This document shows positions 11,854 through 23,751 of a stretch of 64,000 nt of DNA, piece by piece. The notes under the pieces were generated by a model, which had not been told where the DNA came from, ran no database searches, and was given only the letters and a program-made list of their open reading frames with translations. Origin of the DNA: Dactylorhiza incarnata (Eukaryota; Streptophyta; Magnoliopsida; Asparagales; Orchidaceae); NCBI GenBank assembly GCA_033032865.1, contig JAWHQI010000004.1, positions 21,434,001 to 21,498,000 on the forward strand, in the 5' to 3' direction. A program made the translations under genes and the position numbers. Every line of letters starts with the position of its first letter. The first letter of the stretch is position 1.

Positions 11854-11867
11854 ACTTCTATCAGAGG

Positions 11868-12681
11868 TTAATTTCACCTTCCTTCCTATAGCAAGGTGGC
11901 AAGTCCCATTTTCAATAACCCTTGCCACAATTCAAGGGTGAAGGCAAGTTGCAAGGTGTGCCCTGTCACCCCATGGACCAAGAGAACCTCTTCCAGGAAT
12001 CGGTCCACGTATCCTCAGTCCTCTACTAGACTAGGAAAAGAGCATCGACCTCATTCTTCCTCTTCTTTGTTGTGGCATACTGCAACAGGAAACTCCAGCA
12101 TAGATCTTCGATGTTGTAGATGGTCCTGGAGGGGAGCTAATAGAACCAATCTATCGCCTTTCCCTTAAAAGAGATGGTAAACAACTTGCACTTGAAAGCT
12201 TCTATCATCTGCCTGAATCAGATGACAACCTCAAACCACTATAGATATTGGAGGGGATCATCCTTACCCATGTAGTAGGATACAACGGGCTCCGTGAATC
12301 CTTTTGGAACTGGAGCTGAGAAAATCAGCTCGCAGAAAAGGATTCCTGACTCTACCTGGTGACCTGGGAGTACTCGCCCAGTCTCCTTGTCTGGATAGCG
12401 TTTACTCGATAGGCTGCGAAATTGCACCCATGTGGGGAGGGTTCGCTCATCCTCTCCCTCCTGCACCTTTTTCCCAGGTCGCCCGCCTGGTGCCTCTTTG
12501 TCCAGAGCTTGCGAGGCGAGCACTAGAACCGCGGGTGTTGAGCAGTCACCTATGGCATAAGGGCGATATGCAGAGTCTCCAAAATTGACTTCCTAAACTC
12601 ATCAAAGTCACTCTTTCTGACGAACTCGCCTGAGGGGGGCGAGCTCCCGAGGTCGCCTCCTTGCCCATCGCTTTCGGTCAT
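11868..12681 (-). pseudogene. Gypsy gag, N-terminal part (broken)
   Basis: The minus-strand frame opens with ATG at 12681-12679, about 40 bases after the primer-site-like sequence. The reading has in-frame stops (a TAG soon after codon 45) and a frameshift before the 94-codon open piece at 12523-12239, which carries the PKGF and YYMGKDDPLQYL region. Past another TAG, the retrotransposon-gag signature of a C-lacking LF-ISFKGKA-DWF block is readable near 12130-12190. The frame is cut by the C insertion at about 11868. Family assignment rests on that block; the capsid-like role is family knowledge. Confidence 0.65.
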
Positions 12682-12719
12682 GGGATTTTGCTTAGAATTT
12701 TTAGAACAAGCTACGGTCC

Positions 12720-12737
12720 ATGCTCACTGCACCAAAA
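12720..12737 (-). other. Primer-binding-site-like sequence of gypsy G
   Basis: On the minus strand TTTTGGTGCAGTGAGC directly follows an LTR-like end (GGTTCAACA). The position between an LTR ending in CA and a gag ATG is right for a primer site. The tRNA is not identified. Confidence 0.5.
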
Positions 12738-14440
12738 TGTTGAACCAGGAAACCACTGTTCAATGAGGAGTTCGGAACAAAGGTGTAGTTTGCACTTACT
12801 TCTCCTAATCTTGCTCACTAAGACAGACTCTCGGGATAAGGAAGCTCAAATTTTATGGTGAAAACTAGAATAGACCCTCGAGCTGCAGCAAAGAGGTCCT
12901 GCCACACACCAGGAAGATCTTAGATAGCTTTCCCTCCAAAGTCAAATGATAAGTTGGACACCTTGGAGAGCACTAGAGGATTCCTGACCACCCACTCGGA
13001 AACTAAGGTGAGCATCAAGCCAAAAACCTTTTGCCAACCAAAAATGCCAATTGAGAGAGAAACAAGTCTGGGCCTCTCCAAAGGTGACACTAGGGGGTCT
13101 GTTTCTAGTTGTCTTAAAATAGTGTGTGGATAGCTGAATCCTGCCTTTTGGTCTCACTAAAAGCAGCCCAAGTTGGTCTACCCAGCGATGTTGGGTACTC
13201 GTGACTTGCTAGGGACATGATCAACTTTGGCTAGAAGGATGACTGGGGACAAGTAAGCAGCATGCATGTGGTTCTCGCGACTCGCTTAAGATGGGGAGGG
13301 CGAGTGCAAGATGCTAGGGTTGGGTATTCGAGGCATGCTCGTCTTCCCGAACATCGTCTTTTGCATAATCTTTGCTAGTCCACTCGACAAATATGGGGTT
13401 ATACAATCATATCATCTTACTTTAACATATCTTGCATCGTTAAACCCCTGTATTATAAGTTTGTATGGGCATTCTTGTAAGATAAGTCTGTGTTATGATA
13501 ATTTCAAGACCCTTAACTTATAAATTTGTAAAGGAATTCATATAAGTTAAGTTATTTCTGTACCATAACCGCTACATACCCGAACGATATATTTTATGTA
13601 AAATAAGATAATTTCAAAACCCGTATACTACTAGTTTGTATGGGCATCCTTTTAAGGTAAGAGAATCTTAAGAACCTTAATTTCTATGATTGTATGGGCA
13701 TTTATACAAGTTAAGATATTTATGTACAATAACTGCTACATACTTGTACTTCATATTTTAATAAAATAGCCTTCTAGATATACTTATGTCAGAACAAGAC
13801 GCTCAAGTTATAAGGATGGATGTGCATTCTTATAAGATGGGTCATTTATTCTTCCCCTCACTACCTATTTCATAACACAAAACCCTCTCTCTCCCCATCG
13901 TCGCTCAGTTTATCAATACTACCACTTGTGCGCATTTCCCTTCCTTCACCCACTGCTTTAGGATGCATTTGGGGAAAGGAAAGGAATCCACTTAGTCTAA
14001 TTGACTAACGGTTTGTTACAACCCCCTCTAGGTGCCCTAACTGTAGTAGTTCTCACAGTACCACCCCCATCCGATGGTCCATGAGATGATGGTAGAGATT
14101 CATGCAGTCATGGAGCCTGTCCTAGACCCCCGAGGTACAGAAAGTACTGAGAGATATGAGTTCTTGCTTCTATTCCATTGCTCATACTTTGTTTTAAGGG
14201 CATGCATTAGTATTAGTTGTAAGGGAACATCTTAGCCCTTATATTCCGCTGTAATCCAATCCAATGATATATACGGAAAATGTGATTTGCACTTCATCTT
14301 TGTCTATTATCTTCTGTTATAGATTGGTATTACTATAACATAATGATAACTCGCCTTACAGAGCAAGTGTCAAACATTGGAGGATAGCACTTTAGCTAAC
14401 AATACTGTATGTCAATTGCTTTGGGCATTAGAACCCCTCG
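12738..14440 (-). repeat. Probable gypsy G LTR
   Basis: The plus strand opens with TGTTGAACC at 12738, so the minus-strand LTR ends in GGTTCAACA before the primer site. The stretch has no credible coding. The upstream boundary is not defined; I place it before the 90-bp repeats, but it could lie anywhere up to about 15,000. AT-rich direct repeats lie at 13440-13760. Confidence 0.45.
13440..13760. repeat. Tandem duplication of about 170 bp
   Basis: Two diverged copies both contain GTTTGTATGGGCAT, then TAAGTTAAG(T/A)TATTT.TGTAC, then CCGCTACATAC or CTGCTACATAC. They begin near 13444 and 13620. They lie within the probable gypsy LTR. Confidence 0.6.
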
Positions 14441-14477
14441 GTCGTGACTAATTACCAGGGGTTTCTTATAGTAGAAG

Positions 14478-14895
14478 AGGAGCTTGTGCAGGGAACCATA
14501 CTATGGCAATAACCCAGCTCGAGGATTTGAACTTCATACAAAAGAGCAAGTAGCCGATATGCAGGAGAGGAGCTCATGTAGGGACCCAGACTACAACAAC
14601 AACACAACTCGAGAATTTGAACTTCATTCGAGGGGGTGAGTAGCCGGTATGCAGGATAGGAGCTCATGTAGTGACCCAGACTATGGAAACAACACAACTC
14701 AAGGATTTGAACTTTAATAGTGGTGGCAAGTAGCCAGTATGTTGTAGAGGAGCTCGTGCAGGGACCCATACTACGACAACAAATCTGCTAGAGTACTTGA
14801 ACTTCAATTGAGGGGGCAAGTAGCTGGTATGTAGGAGGGGAGCTCATGCAGGGACCCGGACTACGACAACAACACAACTCAAGGACTTGAAATTC
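14478..14895. repeat. 90-bp tandem repeat, about five copies
   Basis: GGAGCTCATGTAGGGACC-type starts recur at about 14478, 14567, 14657, 14748 and 14838, each followed by an ACAACAACACAACTC block, AATTTGAACTTCA and GTAGCCGGTATG. The period is near 90 bases. The array lies between the gypsy pol end and its LTR, where some plant gypsy elements carry hypervariable tandem repeats. Confidence 0.8.
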
Positions 14896-15024
14896 ACTCT
14901 TTCGGGGATTAGACTCTCTTGTGCATGCTCACATACGTAGCATCGAAGAAATAATAGATATTCAAAAAAATATAAGCAAATACCTCAATAGAGCATACAA
15001 TTGTGCCTTTAAACGAAACAGAAA

Positions 15025-15442
15025 CTACGGGTTGAAATGCTTAAACTTGACTCTGCTCTAAGTGTTGTCGAGGCACTCCTCATCAAAGTTTTGTAGATGA
15101 TATCCTCCATTCTTTAATGCCTCCAAGATCCTAAAAGGACCCTCGAACTTGGGTGAATCTTACCTATAGATGGAGATCTTCCCGCGGTGTCCACCTTTTT
15201 GAGGACTACATCCTCCTTTTCGAAATTTTTGATGCGGATATGCTTATTATAGTACTTGACCATCATGCATTTGACCTCCTCCCGACGGATCGTGGTGAGG
15301 ACAAAATCCAGCGAAACTCACTATTCCTCCTCATTTTCCAATCTCCATTCTTCGTCACCATCTTTTATTGCCACTACTCTCGGGCTTCTGACCTTGAACT
15401 CCACCGGGATTAACATCTCTGAGCCATGAGATAGCTTCAATG
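15025..15442 (-). pseudogene. Gypsy G pol, C-terminal end of integrase region
   Basis: On the minus strand the sequence reads a KYYNKHIRIKNFEKEDVVL-type stretch, the ARYYN/F..GDLVL motif that closes plant Ty3/gypsy polyproteins. It is followed by a KIHPSSRVLLGSW region and, after frameshifts, an LDNT...VKFKHFNP-type ending with TAG at 15027-15025. Everything upstream of this tail is missing because LTR L begins at 15443. It would have been the DNA-joining integrase tail. Several frameshifts and stops make it non-functional. Confidence 0.7.
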
Positions 15443-16700
15443 TGTTGGATTGGTAGGCGCCCTTAGAGGGGGGGGGGGTGAATAAGGGTTTTAAAACATT
15501 TAAGTCTTAATTGAGTTATTAAAATAAGTTGATATTATTTATAAAAATTTCTCAGTTAAGACACTGTAGTAAGCTTTTAACGAAATTGGGTTGTTCAAGG
15601 CACGAGAGATGTAAACTCTATTGCTACCTCCAGCACTAGTGATATCGCTCATCGTTAGTGACAGAGAATTTGTTTTCGGGTAGATTTCAAATATCAAAGA
15701 TAGCAAGACAATATTAGTGAAAACTAATAGTAGTATTGCTTTAGAAAGATTACAAAAACTTATCCCAATGACGCTTGGGATTGAGGCGAATGCATAAAAA
15801 CCTTTTGGTTTCCTATACGGACCCTTCTCGCAAGGACCGATTGTTTCTACCCTATCTCTCCCTAGATGAGGCCTCGTACCGCCCCTTAGATCTAACCCTA
15901 GAACTAGTCGCAACACCCACGAGGCAAATTCCCCTAGTCCTCGCAAGACCCTAGTCGCCAACCACGTGCGAATTTCTCTACGAACAATAATAAGAGTTAT
16001 AAACAATAATCAAATTAAAACATTGAAAACTCCCTCATAGAATGATATTGAAGATGATGTATGCGTGATCGTTCCTTTTTCAAGTTCTTTGCATTCACGA
16101 GCGTTGACAGAGTTCTCTTGACTGCAAAGAGGATGCTCTCACGAATTCAGGAGTTGTGGCTTAAATGCGTCGTCAAATCTGTGATCCAAATGATGGCGGG
16201 CCTCTCTTTAAATAGACTCGGATTATAGCTCCAGCGGTAATGCTACCGTTGGGCAGTAGCCTCATTAGGCAACAAGATGGCATATGGATTGAGTCATCTT
16301 TGGCAACATTCTGGCTCCAAATTTAGCATCCCCTCCTACCGCGTTGCGGTAAAGTTAGCGCATCGTGTTATTATTATATCTTTCCTAGCTATCAAATCTC
16401 CTTCCTTTTTTGCTCCGCCGCGGTAAGAGTTGTTATATTCAGTCCTGAGGTCATTCCTTTCTTGACAAATGTTTCTTTCTGGATGATGTTTCTAAATATG
16501 TAGAAGCTACCACCAAAGGTACCGTTAGCATGCCGCGCTAGCAGCAGAGTATTGACCTGATAGGTAATCGTCGTCTTTCTTTTTCGTACTCATAGGGGTT
16601 TGGAAGCAGAAGTTCCTACACACTATAAATAAATGGCAAGTATGATCAAATACAATGGGATTTGTTATTCTCAAAACAAGAGATGTGGAAAGTATGTTCC
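15443..16700 (-). mobile_element. Element L: lone Sirevirus LTR
   Basis: The plus-strand start TGTTGGATTGGTAGGCGCCC and the following G run are the reverse complement of the end of A's LTR. The right end, GGGATTTGTTATTCTC...GGAAAGTATGTTCC, is the reverse complement of an LTR start, lacking only the last AACA. No primer site flanks it at 15442, so it is a 3' or solo LTR. A TATA box (TATTTAAAG) lies at 16214-16206 on the minus strand. Direct contact with the B LTR at 16701 hides its true right flank. Confidence 0.85.
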
Positions 16701-17760
16701 TGTTGGAACATGCTCTTCTGCATCTCCTAGGTTTGAGATGATCTTGTGTGTTTAAGTGTGCAGGAAACAAAGCCATATGACTCAAGGATAACAAAAGAAG
16801 GTTTCCCCCAAGTTTGAAGCCAAAATTTCAGCATGGTCACTAGGGCCAACGGTAGCTACTAGCGCGGGAGCTAGCTCTGTTTACGTAAGTTTGAATTGCA
16901 AGTATAGAAGGCGATAGCGCCAGGCGGTAATGGAAAGCGCAGGCGGTAGCGCAGAGCACAAGAGAAATTTTGGAAAGGTTTCCTTGGAATGAAGATACAC
17001 ACGTGGAAAATGTTTCCTAATCTGGGATAGTGCCGACAGTAACGATAGCACAGGTGCTAGCTCAAGGCTATAAAAAGGAGCCCTCTTCTCTCGTTTTGAA
17101 CACACATTCTTGAGAGAGTTCTAGTGCCAAATTTCCAAAGCCTTGTACCGCCGAGAGTTGATATCCCACCAAAGTTTTGTGAGTTTATGAAGGAGGATTT
17201 CTACACACTGCATTCGACCGACGATCGCTTCAACCACGCTTATTCTACAACGGTCTTTTGTCTCCTATTTCAGAAGTTCTTCAAGAGGGAGTTTTTAATA
17301 TTGTTGTTATTTTAATTCTTGTAATCGCTTGGTAAATTCGCCTCATATTGGCGACTAGGTCTAGGTAGGACATAGGGAGGAATTCACCTCGTGTTGGCGA
17401 CTAGGCCAAGGGTGTGTATCTAGGGGTGCACGAGGCCATATCCGAGGGAAAATTGGCTAGAGCGGCTTGAGGTTGTATCCGGGGAAGGATAGGATAAAGA
17501 CACCAGATCGTGGGGATACGAGTCGGGATAGAAAATGAAAAAGACTTTTTACCATTCGCCTTCAATTTCTAGCGTGTTTAGAAATCAAGTTTTGTAATCC
17601 TACTTTTCATATTAATAAAATCATGTCACTATTTTAATTTGTTAAATTTGTTTTTGATTTGCACTATTTTGATCTCTTATTATTTCAAGTATTTCAAAAT
17701 ATAACATAAGTTTTTACAACCCTTATTCAACCCCCCTCAAGGGCGCCTACAGATCCCACA
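16701..17760 (+). repeat. Element B 5' LTR (1060 bp)
   Basis: It starts TGTTGGAACATGCTCTTC and ends CAGATCCCACA. It matches the A LTR through most of its length, including GCTAGC/TAGCGC boxes (16850-17060), TATAAAAAG at 17069-17077, and the GGCGACTAGG and TTTCTAGCGT blocks. The poly-C run is short here (CAACCCCCCTC). Confidence 0.9.
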
Positions 17761-17762
17761 AG

Positions 17763-17774
17763 TGGTATCAGAGC
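17763..17774 (+). other. Primer binding site of element B
   Basis: TGGTATCAGAGC lies two bases after the LTR. It is complementary to the 3' end of initiator methionine tRNA, the usual copia minus-strand primer. Confidence 0.9.
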
Positions 17775-17812
17775 TGTTTTATTCCAAAATGGTCTAACAA
17801 CCGGGAATAATA

Positions 17813-19673
17813 GTGTCTTATGATCTCACTTTTCCCGAGGGTCAGGTTGTTATTAGACCACCTCCTTTTACTTGGTCAGTTTTCAACTACTGGAAATCTA
17901 GGATGATGTGCTTTCTAATGACCATGGATATTAAAGTATGGAACATGGTAGAAGTTCGGTATTCTCCTCCTACAATTGTAGTAGGAGAGGTTATGGTAGA
18001 AAAACCTAAGGATAAATGGGATGATAACGATAAACTCAAGTGCAAAAATAATGCTAAGGTGTTGAATGCTTTATATTGTGCTTTAAATCAAACTGAATTT
18101 GATCAAATTTCTGCATGTGGAACTGCTTATGATATTTGGAACCAATTAGAAGTTTCTCATGAAGGTACATCGCAGGTGAAAGATGCAAAGTTATTCCAAC
18201 TGGAATCGGAATATGAAAAATTCAGGGTGGATCCTGAAGAAGACATCAATTCGATGTACAAACGCTTCACCAAGATCGCCAATTCTTCAAAAGCTCTTGG
18301 AAAGATCTACTCTGATGGCGACTTGGTCTGAAAAATTCTTCGCTCTCTACCTCCAAGATGAAATCCAAAGGTGACGGCCATCTCGGAGTCACACAACCTA
18401 AGAACGCTCCAGATCGAGAATCTCATTGGGAATCTCAAAACCCATGAGGTAGACCTCCAGATTCAACACGAAGAATACAATAAGGAGCCAAAGAAAAATG
18501 TGCTGGCACTAAAATCGAAGAAGGAAAGCAATAAAGATGATGATGATGATGAAGAAGGTCTCCTGGTCAAGAACTTCATTAAATTCATTAGAAATTCGGA
18601 AAGAAGGAACACCTTCAGGAAAATCTTCCAGAGGGATGTTCGACGAAAAGGTTTTCCTCTTCATCAAAGAAAGAAAAGGAAAGTGAAGATTTTGAAGAAA
18701 GACTGCCACCTGAGTGCTTTCACTGCAGGAAGACCGGGCACATTCTGAGCCAATGCCCGAAGTAACTAATGGAGCAAAAAGAAATGCGATAAAAGGGAAG
18801 GAGAAAAAGAAGGCGCTGAAAGATGCAACATGGGATGATTCTTCCTTTGAAGAATCAAGTGGATCTGAGTCAAGCAGTGGGGAGGAAGCAAACTTATGCT
18901 TGATGGCAAAAGGCAACGATGATGACACCAATGTTCTTAGTGACACTGTGGTAACTCCTCCCACCTTCAAAGAACTTTATGATGAATATGTTAAAACCTG
19001 TATGGCCTATGATAAAAGTATAGAAGATAATACTATTTTAAATCGTTAAAATGAATCTCTCATCAAAGAAAATCATAAGCTTACTAAAAAATTAATTTCC
19101 TTGTAAAAGAGAAAGGTTTCATGCCAAGAGTGTGAACACTCCTTATGTAAGGCAAATGATCTTGAAGTTTCTCTTTCTAAGGCCCTCTCACAAATCAAAG
19201 CTCTTACAAGAGAAAAGGGGGACTTAGAGAGAAATAAAAACCACTCTCTTACAAATTGAAAATAACAAATATGGCTTTGAAAATAAATGTGTCATGCTTG
19301 TAAAAGAAAATTCATCTCTTAAAAAACAAACTCATGACCTCAATTTAGCCATAAAAAAATTTGGAATTGGTCAAAAATTCCTTGACATGATTTTGGGGAA
19401 CCAATGTTATATGGTTCTGCAAAATTTGGACTCGAATATCAAAGTGATAGCTACTGCCCAGTGCTAGCCAGTAACCCCGGCGGTATCCCCTCATATAAAA
19501 AATCTTCTATTTTTTCAAATATTCAAACCTCATCTAGTAAGAGCAATGTAGAATTTCAGAAAAGGGTATCAACACCCTTTATTCCGTGTGCAAACTATCA
19601 TAGGTTTGGGCACATGTCTACCTCTTGCAGGAAAATAAAACCAGGATCCTTAAAGCAAATCTGGGTACCTTAG
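17813..19673 (+). pseudogene. Element B gag (broken)
   Basis: Gag core with blocks such as KVWNMV, LNALYCAL and YDIWNQLE. The start is GTG at 17813, where H has an ATG two to three codons upstream, so the start appears mutated. In-frame stops occur at 18329-18331 and about 18359-18361. Frameshifts near 18,650 put the zinc knuckle CFHCRKTGHILSQC (18715-18755) in a different frame. A serine/acid-rich stretch and a lysine-rich coiled coil (about 18960-19350, with stops) follow. The end near 19670 carries the WVP motif that closes gag in this group, here with a TAG. A GGCGGTA box of the LTR type lies at about 19457-19492. Confidence 0.85.
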
Positions 19674-19742
19674 GCATCCACTTATTCTATGGGTGGTACC
19701 TCTTGGGTATCCAGATCTTTACTGTCATTTTCTTTCTAGATT

Positions 19743-21941
19743 TGCAGGAAGGCTAAGGATACATGGGACGTGTGGTACATGGACTCGGGATGCTCCAAGC
19801 CCATGATGGGAAACAAAGCAAAGTTCCTTAGCGTGGAAAAGAAGAAGGGAGGAATCCTAAATTTTGGAGATAATTATAAAGGAAGGATCATGGGAGTCGG
19901 TACAGTGGGAAACAAATCATTTACTATTTCTAATGTTCTTTATGTAAAAGGTTTAAAACATAACTTAATATCGATTAGTCAATTGTGTGATAAAGGATTA
20001 GATGTTTTATTTGATTCAGCTATAAATCTTTGCAAAATATTTAATCCTAACACAAAAGATGTTTTACTAACTACACCTAGAACTCACAACGTATTTGTAG
20101 TTTCCTTTCATGATATTTCCAAATCATATATAAATTGTCTTATAACTAAAAATGACGAGTTAGAACTTTGGCATAGATGTTTAGGTCACGCTAGTGCAAA
20201 GCTCATTTTAAAACTAGACAAAAAGGAATTGATTAGAGGATTGCCTAGACTAAATGGGAATTTATCCTCACTATGCTTTCCATGTCAAAAGGGAAAATTT
20301 ACTAAATCTTCTTTTAAAAGCAAAAATGAAATTTCTACTACAAGACCTTTGCAATTAATTCATATGGATCTTTTTGGCCCGGTTAGCACCGCATGTCTTG
20401 GTGGTAGAATATATACTTTTGTTCTAATAGATGATTTCTCGAGATATTGTTGGACTTTATTTCTCTCTCCCAAATCTGATGCATTTTGCAAATTTTCAAT
20501 ATTATGTACTCGTATTCAAAATGAACTGGATTTAAAAATAAAATGCATTCGCTCAGATCATGGAGGAGAGTTTGAAAATGAAAATTTTAAATCTTTTTGT
20601 GAAATGTTAGGTATTAAGCATGAATTTTATGCTTCACACACACCTCAACAAAATGGTGTTGTAGAAAGAAAGAATAGGACAATTCAAGAACTATCACGTA
20701 CTATGATATCTGAATATATATCACCTATGTCTTTTTGGGCCAAATCTGTAAGCACATCATGTTATGTAATGAATAGAGTCATGCTTCGTCAATCTTTAAA
20801 TCTCACACCGTATGAACTATATTATCAAAAGAAACATAACATATCATATTTTAAAGTATTTGGTTGTAAATGTTTTATTCTCAATACAAAAGATGCCATA
20901 GGAAAGTTTGATGAAAAATGTGATGAAGGAATATTTCTTGGATACTCTTCAACTAGTAAAGCCTATAGAATACTTAACAAAAGAATGAGTAAGGTTGAAG
21001 AGTCTATTAATGTAAAATTTGATGAATTTATTCCTTGTGTAGAAAAACTTCCTACAGGTGCAAATGATGAACCTTTGCCATCTTTGGAGCACGACGAAGA
21101 GAAACCTTCCAAAGAGGAGGAGGAGGAGACCAAGGAAGATGAATACATGCCTCCAAGCATCTTTAACTTCTCAAAGAATCATCCAAAGGAGCTAGTTATT
21201 GGGGAACCATCTATTGGGGTAAGAACTCGATCCTCTCTTCATGAAACTTTTTCAAATATCTGCTTTGTTTCCGAAATTGAACCTAAAAATGTTTCACCCG
21301 CTTTAAGTGATGAATTTTGGTTTTTGGCTATGAATGAAGAGTTAGATCAAATCGAAAGAAATAAAGTTTGGAATCTAGTAGAACGTCCATCTAATCATCC
21401 CGTAGTTGGCGTAAAATGGATTTTTAAAAATATATTAGATGGTGAATCTAGAAATACAAGAATAATGCTCGCTTAGTCGCTCAAGGTTTTTCTCAAATCG
21501 AGGGGGTATATTTTGAAGAAACTTTTGCACCCATTGCTCTCTGAGAATCTATACAATTTTTTTTGGCATTTCAGAGTTTTAAAATAATACAATTATTTCA
21601 AATGGATGTTAAGAGTGCTTTTCTAAATGGGTTTATAAAAGAGGAAGTTTATGTAGAACACCCCCCCACCGGTTTTATAAATGAAATTTTTTCTAAATCA
21701 TGTTTATAAATTAGAAAAAGCGCTTTATGGTTTAATACAAGCACCCAGTGCATGGTATGCAAGACATACATTGTTTTTATTAAAGCACGGTTATGTCATG
21801 GGAAGTGCCGACAACACACTCTCCATTAAGAATAATAATAACGATTTAATTATTTTACAAATATATGTTGATGATATCATTTTTGGAGCCATTAATGAAG
21901 AGTTGTGCAATGAAGTAGTCTTAGTAATGAAAAATGAATTT
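19743..21941 (+). pseudogene. Element B pol: protease, integrase and half of reverse transcriptase
   Basis: A single open stretch of 568 codons (19770-21476) covers protease and integrase. The protease has DSGCSKPMM (normally KHMM). The integrase zinc site is complete (H-X5-H near LWHRCLGH, and CFPC). The catalytic triad is present: Asp in HMDLFGP, Asp in RSDHGGEF, Glu in VVERKNRT. A one-base deletion near 21460 shifts the frame just before the ARLVAQGF block of reverse transcriptase. The remainder has the QMDVKSAFLNGF, YGL.QAP and YVDD blocks, with another frameshift at the poly-C near 21660. It is truncated at 21941 by D. Confidence 0.9.
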
Positions 21942-23652
21942 TCTTGGGAAAACCCCCTTAGATTTAACATAACAAATTACCTAAAAGTGATTTTATTTCA
22001 TAGGATTGATTTACCCAATGTATAGTGAGGGTAATCTGGTCATTAGATGTCTTAGGTTGTCACACTCAACCTAGGGTGTCAACAACAAATCAAGAGAAAC
22101 AAAATTGGGCAAAGTTAACACTTGCATCGAATAGAATTGACACAATGTCAAGTTATTGTCAATTCTAATCTAACTAGAAGTCCAAGTGGTTTACCCTTCT
22201 GTTGAACAAATTCAAGTCGACGCTACATCGAATAAATATCGACGTAGAGATCATGGATCTATCGAAGTACTTTGAGAAGTCGACTCAGCTTCTACTTCAA
22301 CTCCACGTAGAAGGAAGTATCTGTCGAAGCAACCTAACGTCGACGTAGCATTTACTTCATCTCGACGCAGATAATAAAGCTCAGATCCATACATTTAATT
22401 CGACGGTTACATCGATAGGGTATCGACGCAATGTCGACTAGCAGAGTTCAGTCAGATCAAGGGTGAATTCAAAGCTGCTTCTACAAGAACTCGAAGGTGC
22501 GTCGATAAGAGAGGAAGAGAACTCGACGCTATGTCGAATACAGTCTGAAAAGGGAAACCTTTTCAGCTATCATTTTTGGACCCTCTCTCATGGCCCACCT
22601 CTCTCAAGACCAATCCCCAACAGCTCCATAATTGCCTCAAATGGAATGAAGAACTAAAAGAGGACAAAACCAATCTTTGGAAATATGCTTAATGTTGGTG
22701 AACGGGTAGGGAATTAAAGAAGGAAAGAAAGAGAATTTGTCTGATGCAGAATACCTTTTCAGCTTACCAAAAAGGGAATGAAATTCAAATATGTTGAGGT
22801 ACAATAAAAGAGCAGAATAGAAAGAGAAGGCAGTGCACTTATTACAATCAGCCACAGTACTATTTCATTAGGGTTCTCTCCTTCTTCCTACTCAGGAACC
22901 CTAATAGAGCACATACAAAGAAGAAAGAACTGATGCTCTCCTTCTCTCACAGAACAGAAATGAATAAGGCTGCTCATCATCACAATCTCATAGCATCCAA
23001 GAGTTCAATCAGAAAGAAGAAATAGAAAGGATCTGACACCAATAGCTCCTGCAATACAACACTATCATAATCAGAAGTTAATCAAAAGCAGATCTAGTGA
23101 AAAACTCAAGAAGTTGTTCTTCATACAGCCTACATAAGAATTCTGAAAATAGAATTCTTCCTCTTCTCCCCTTCTTTCTGTCTTCTTCTCATTCCTTTGT
23201 ACAGAATTTTGAGAATCCCTCTTCCAATGGATTCAGTGATTCAAGATCTCCTTATCAAAAGATCTGGTGGTTCAAGATCTCCTTATCAAAAGATCTGGTG
23301 GTTCATGATCTCCTTGTCAAAAGATTAATGGTTCTAAAACTCTCCTTACCAAAAGACTCAGGCACAGTGGTGCATCCCTACCAGGTGGTAGAAGAGGGGA
23401 GTACCCACATTTTGGGGATCCTCTATAAAAATCTTGGTGTGTCTTCTGGATTGCTTTTCTGCGCTGTCCCAAGTCCTTTTTATTCTGCACTTTATTTCCT
23501 ACACCATTATTATTCTGCCTGTGATCTTGTTGAGCATAAATCCTTAGTTTATTTTATTGTTTTCACAGTTAGGATAGAAATAAAATTTAAATCTCTATTC
23601 ACCCCCCCCCCCCCCCTCTAGAGGATTCTCAGAGGCACACTGTGCACTTTCA
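21942..23652 (+). repeat. Element D 5' LTR (about 1711 bp)
   Basis: From its start to about 22743 it aligns with the 3' LTR copy (28324-29125). CGTCGA/TCGACG boxes fill 22130-22520. Near 23220-23360 a TTCAAGATCTCCTTATCAAAAG unit of about 30 bases is repeated four to five times. A poly-C run of about 14 lies near 23601-23615, and the LTR ends GTGCACTTTCA at 23652. Confidence 0.88.
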
Positions 23653-23654
23653 AT

Positions 23655-23666
23655 TGGTATCAGAGG
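23655..23666 (+). other. Primer binding site of element D
   Basis: TGGTATCAGAGG begins two bases after the LTR end and fits an initiator methionine tRNA primer. The usual C at the last position is G. Confidence 0.85.
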
Positions 23667-23751
23667 GATGTTCCTCATTAAACGGTTAACACCTTGATCA
23701 AAAAGACCTCCTGCTCTTATTTCTGTACTACAAACAAATTTTATAAATAAA

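Larger units (their letters stand above)
11854..15442 (-). mobile_element. Element G: Ty3/gypsy pieces (possibly Tat lineage)
   Basis: Read on the minus strand the order is pol 3' end (15442-15025), a 90-bp tandem repeat zone, an LTR-like stretch (to 12738), a primer-site-like sequence, then a gag start (12681 downward). That is pol, LTR, gag, so the LTR is flanked as the shared middle LTR of a tandem or recombined pair would be. The left edge is the C 3' LTR and the right edge is LTR L. Tandem repeats between pol and LTR are known in Tat/Ogre-type gypsy elements, which is why I lean to that lineage. Confidence 0.65.
16701..21941 (+). mobile_element. Element B: Sirevirus, 5' LTR to mid reverse transcriptase
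   Basis: A 5' LTR, primer site, gag, protease, integrase and half of reverse transcriptase are present in order. At 21941, right after a codon run matching A's NEF block, element D begins. The rest of B (end of reverse transcriptase, RNase H, 3' LTR) does not reappear after D and J and seems lost. B is close to A and H in LTR and protein sequence. Confidence 0.88.

Noticed and set aside
12304..12588. 94-codon plus-strand ORF
   Set aside because: It is the antisense shadow of the gypsy gag on the minus strand.
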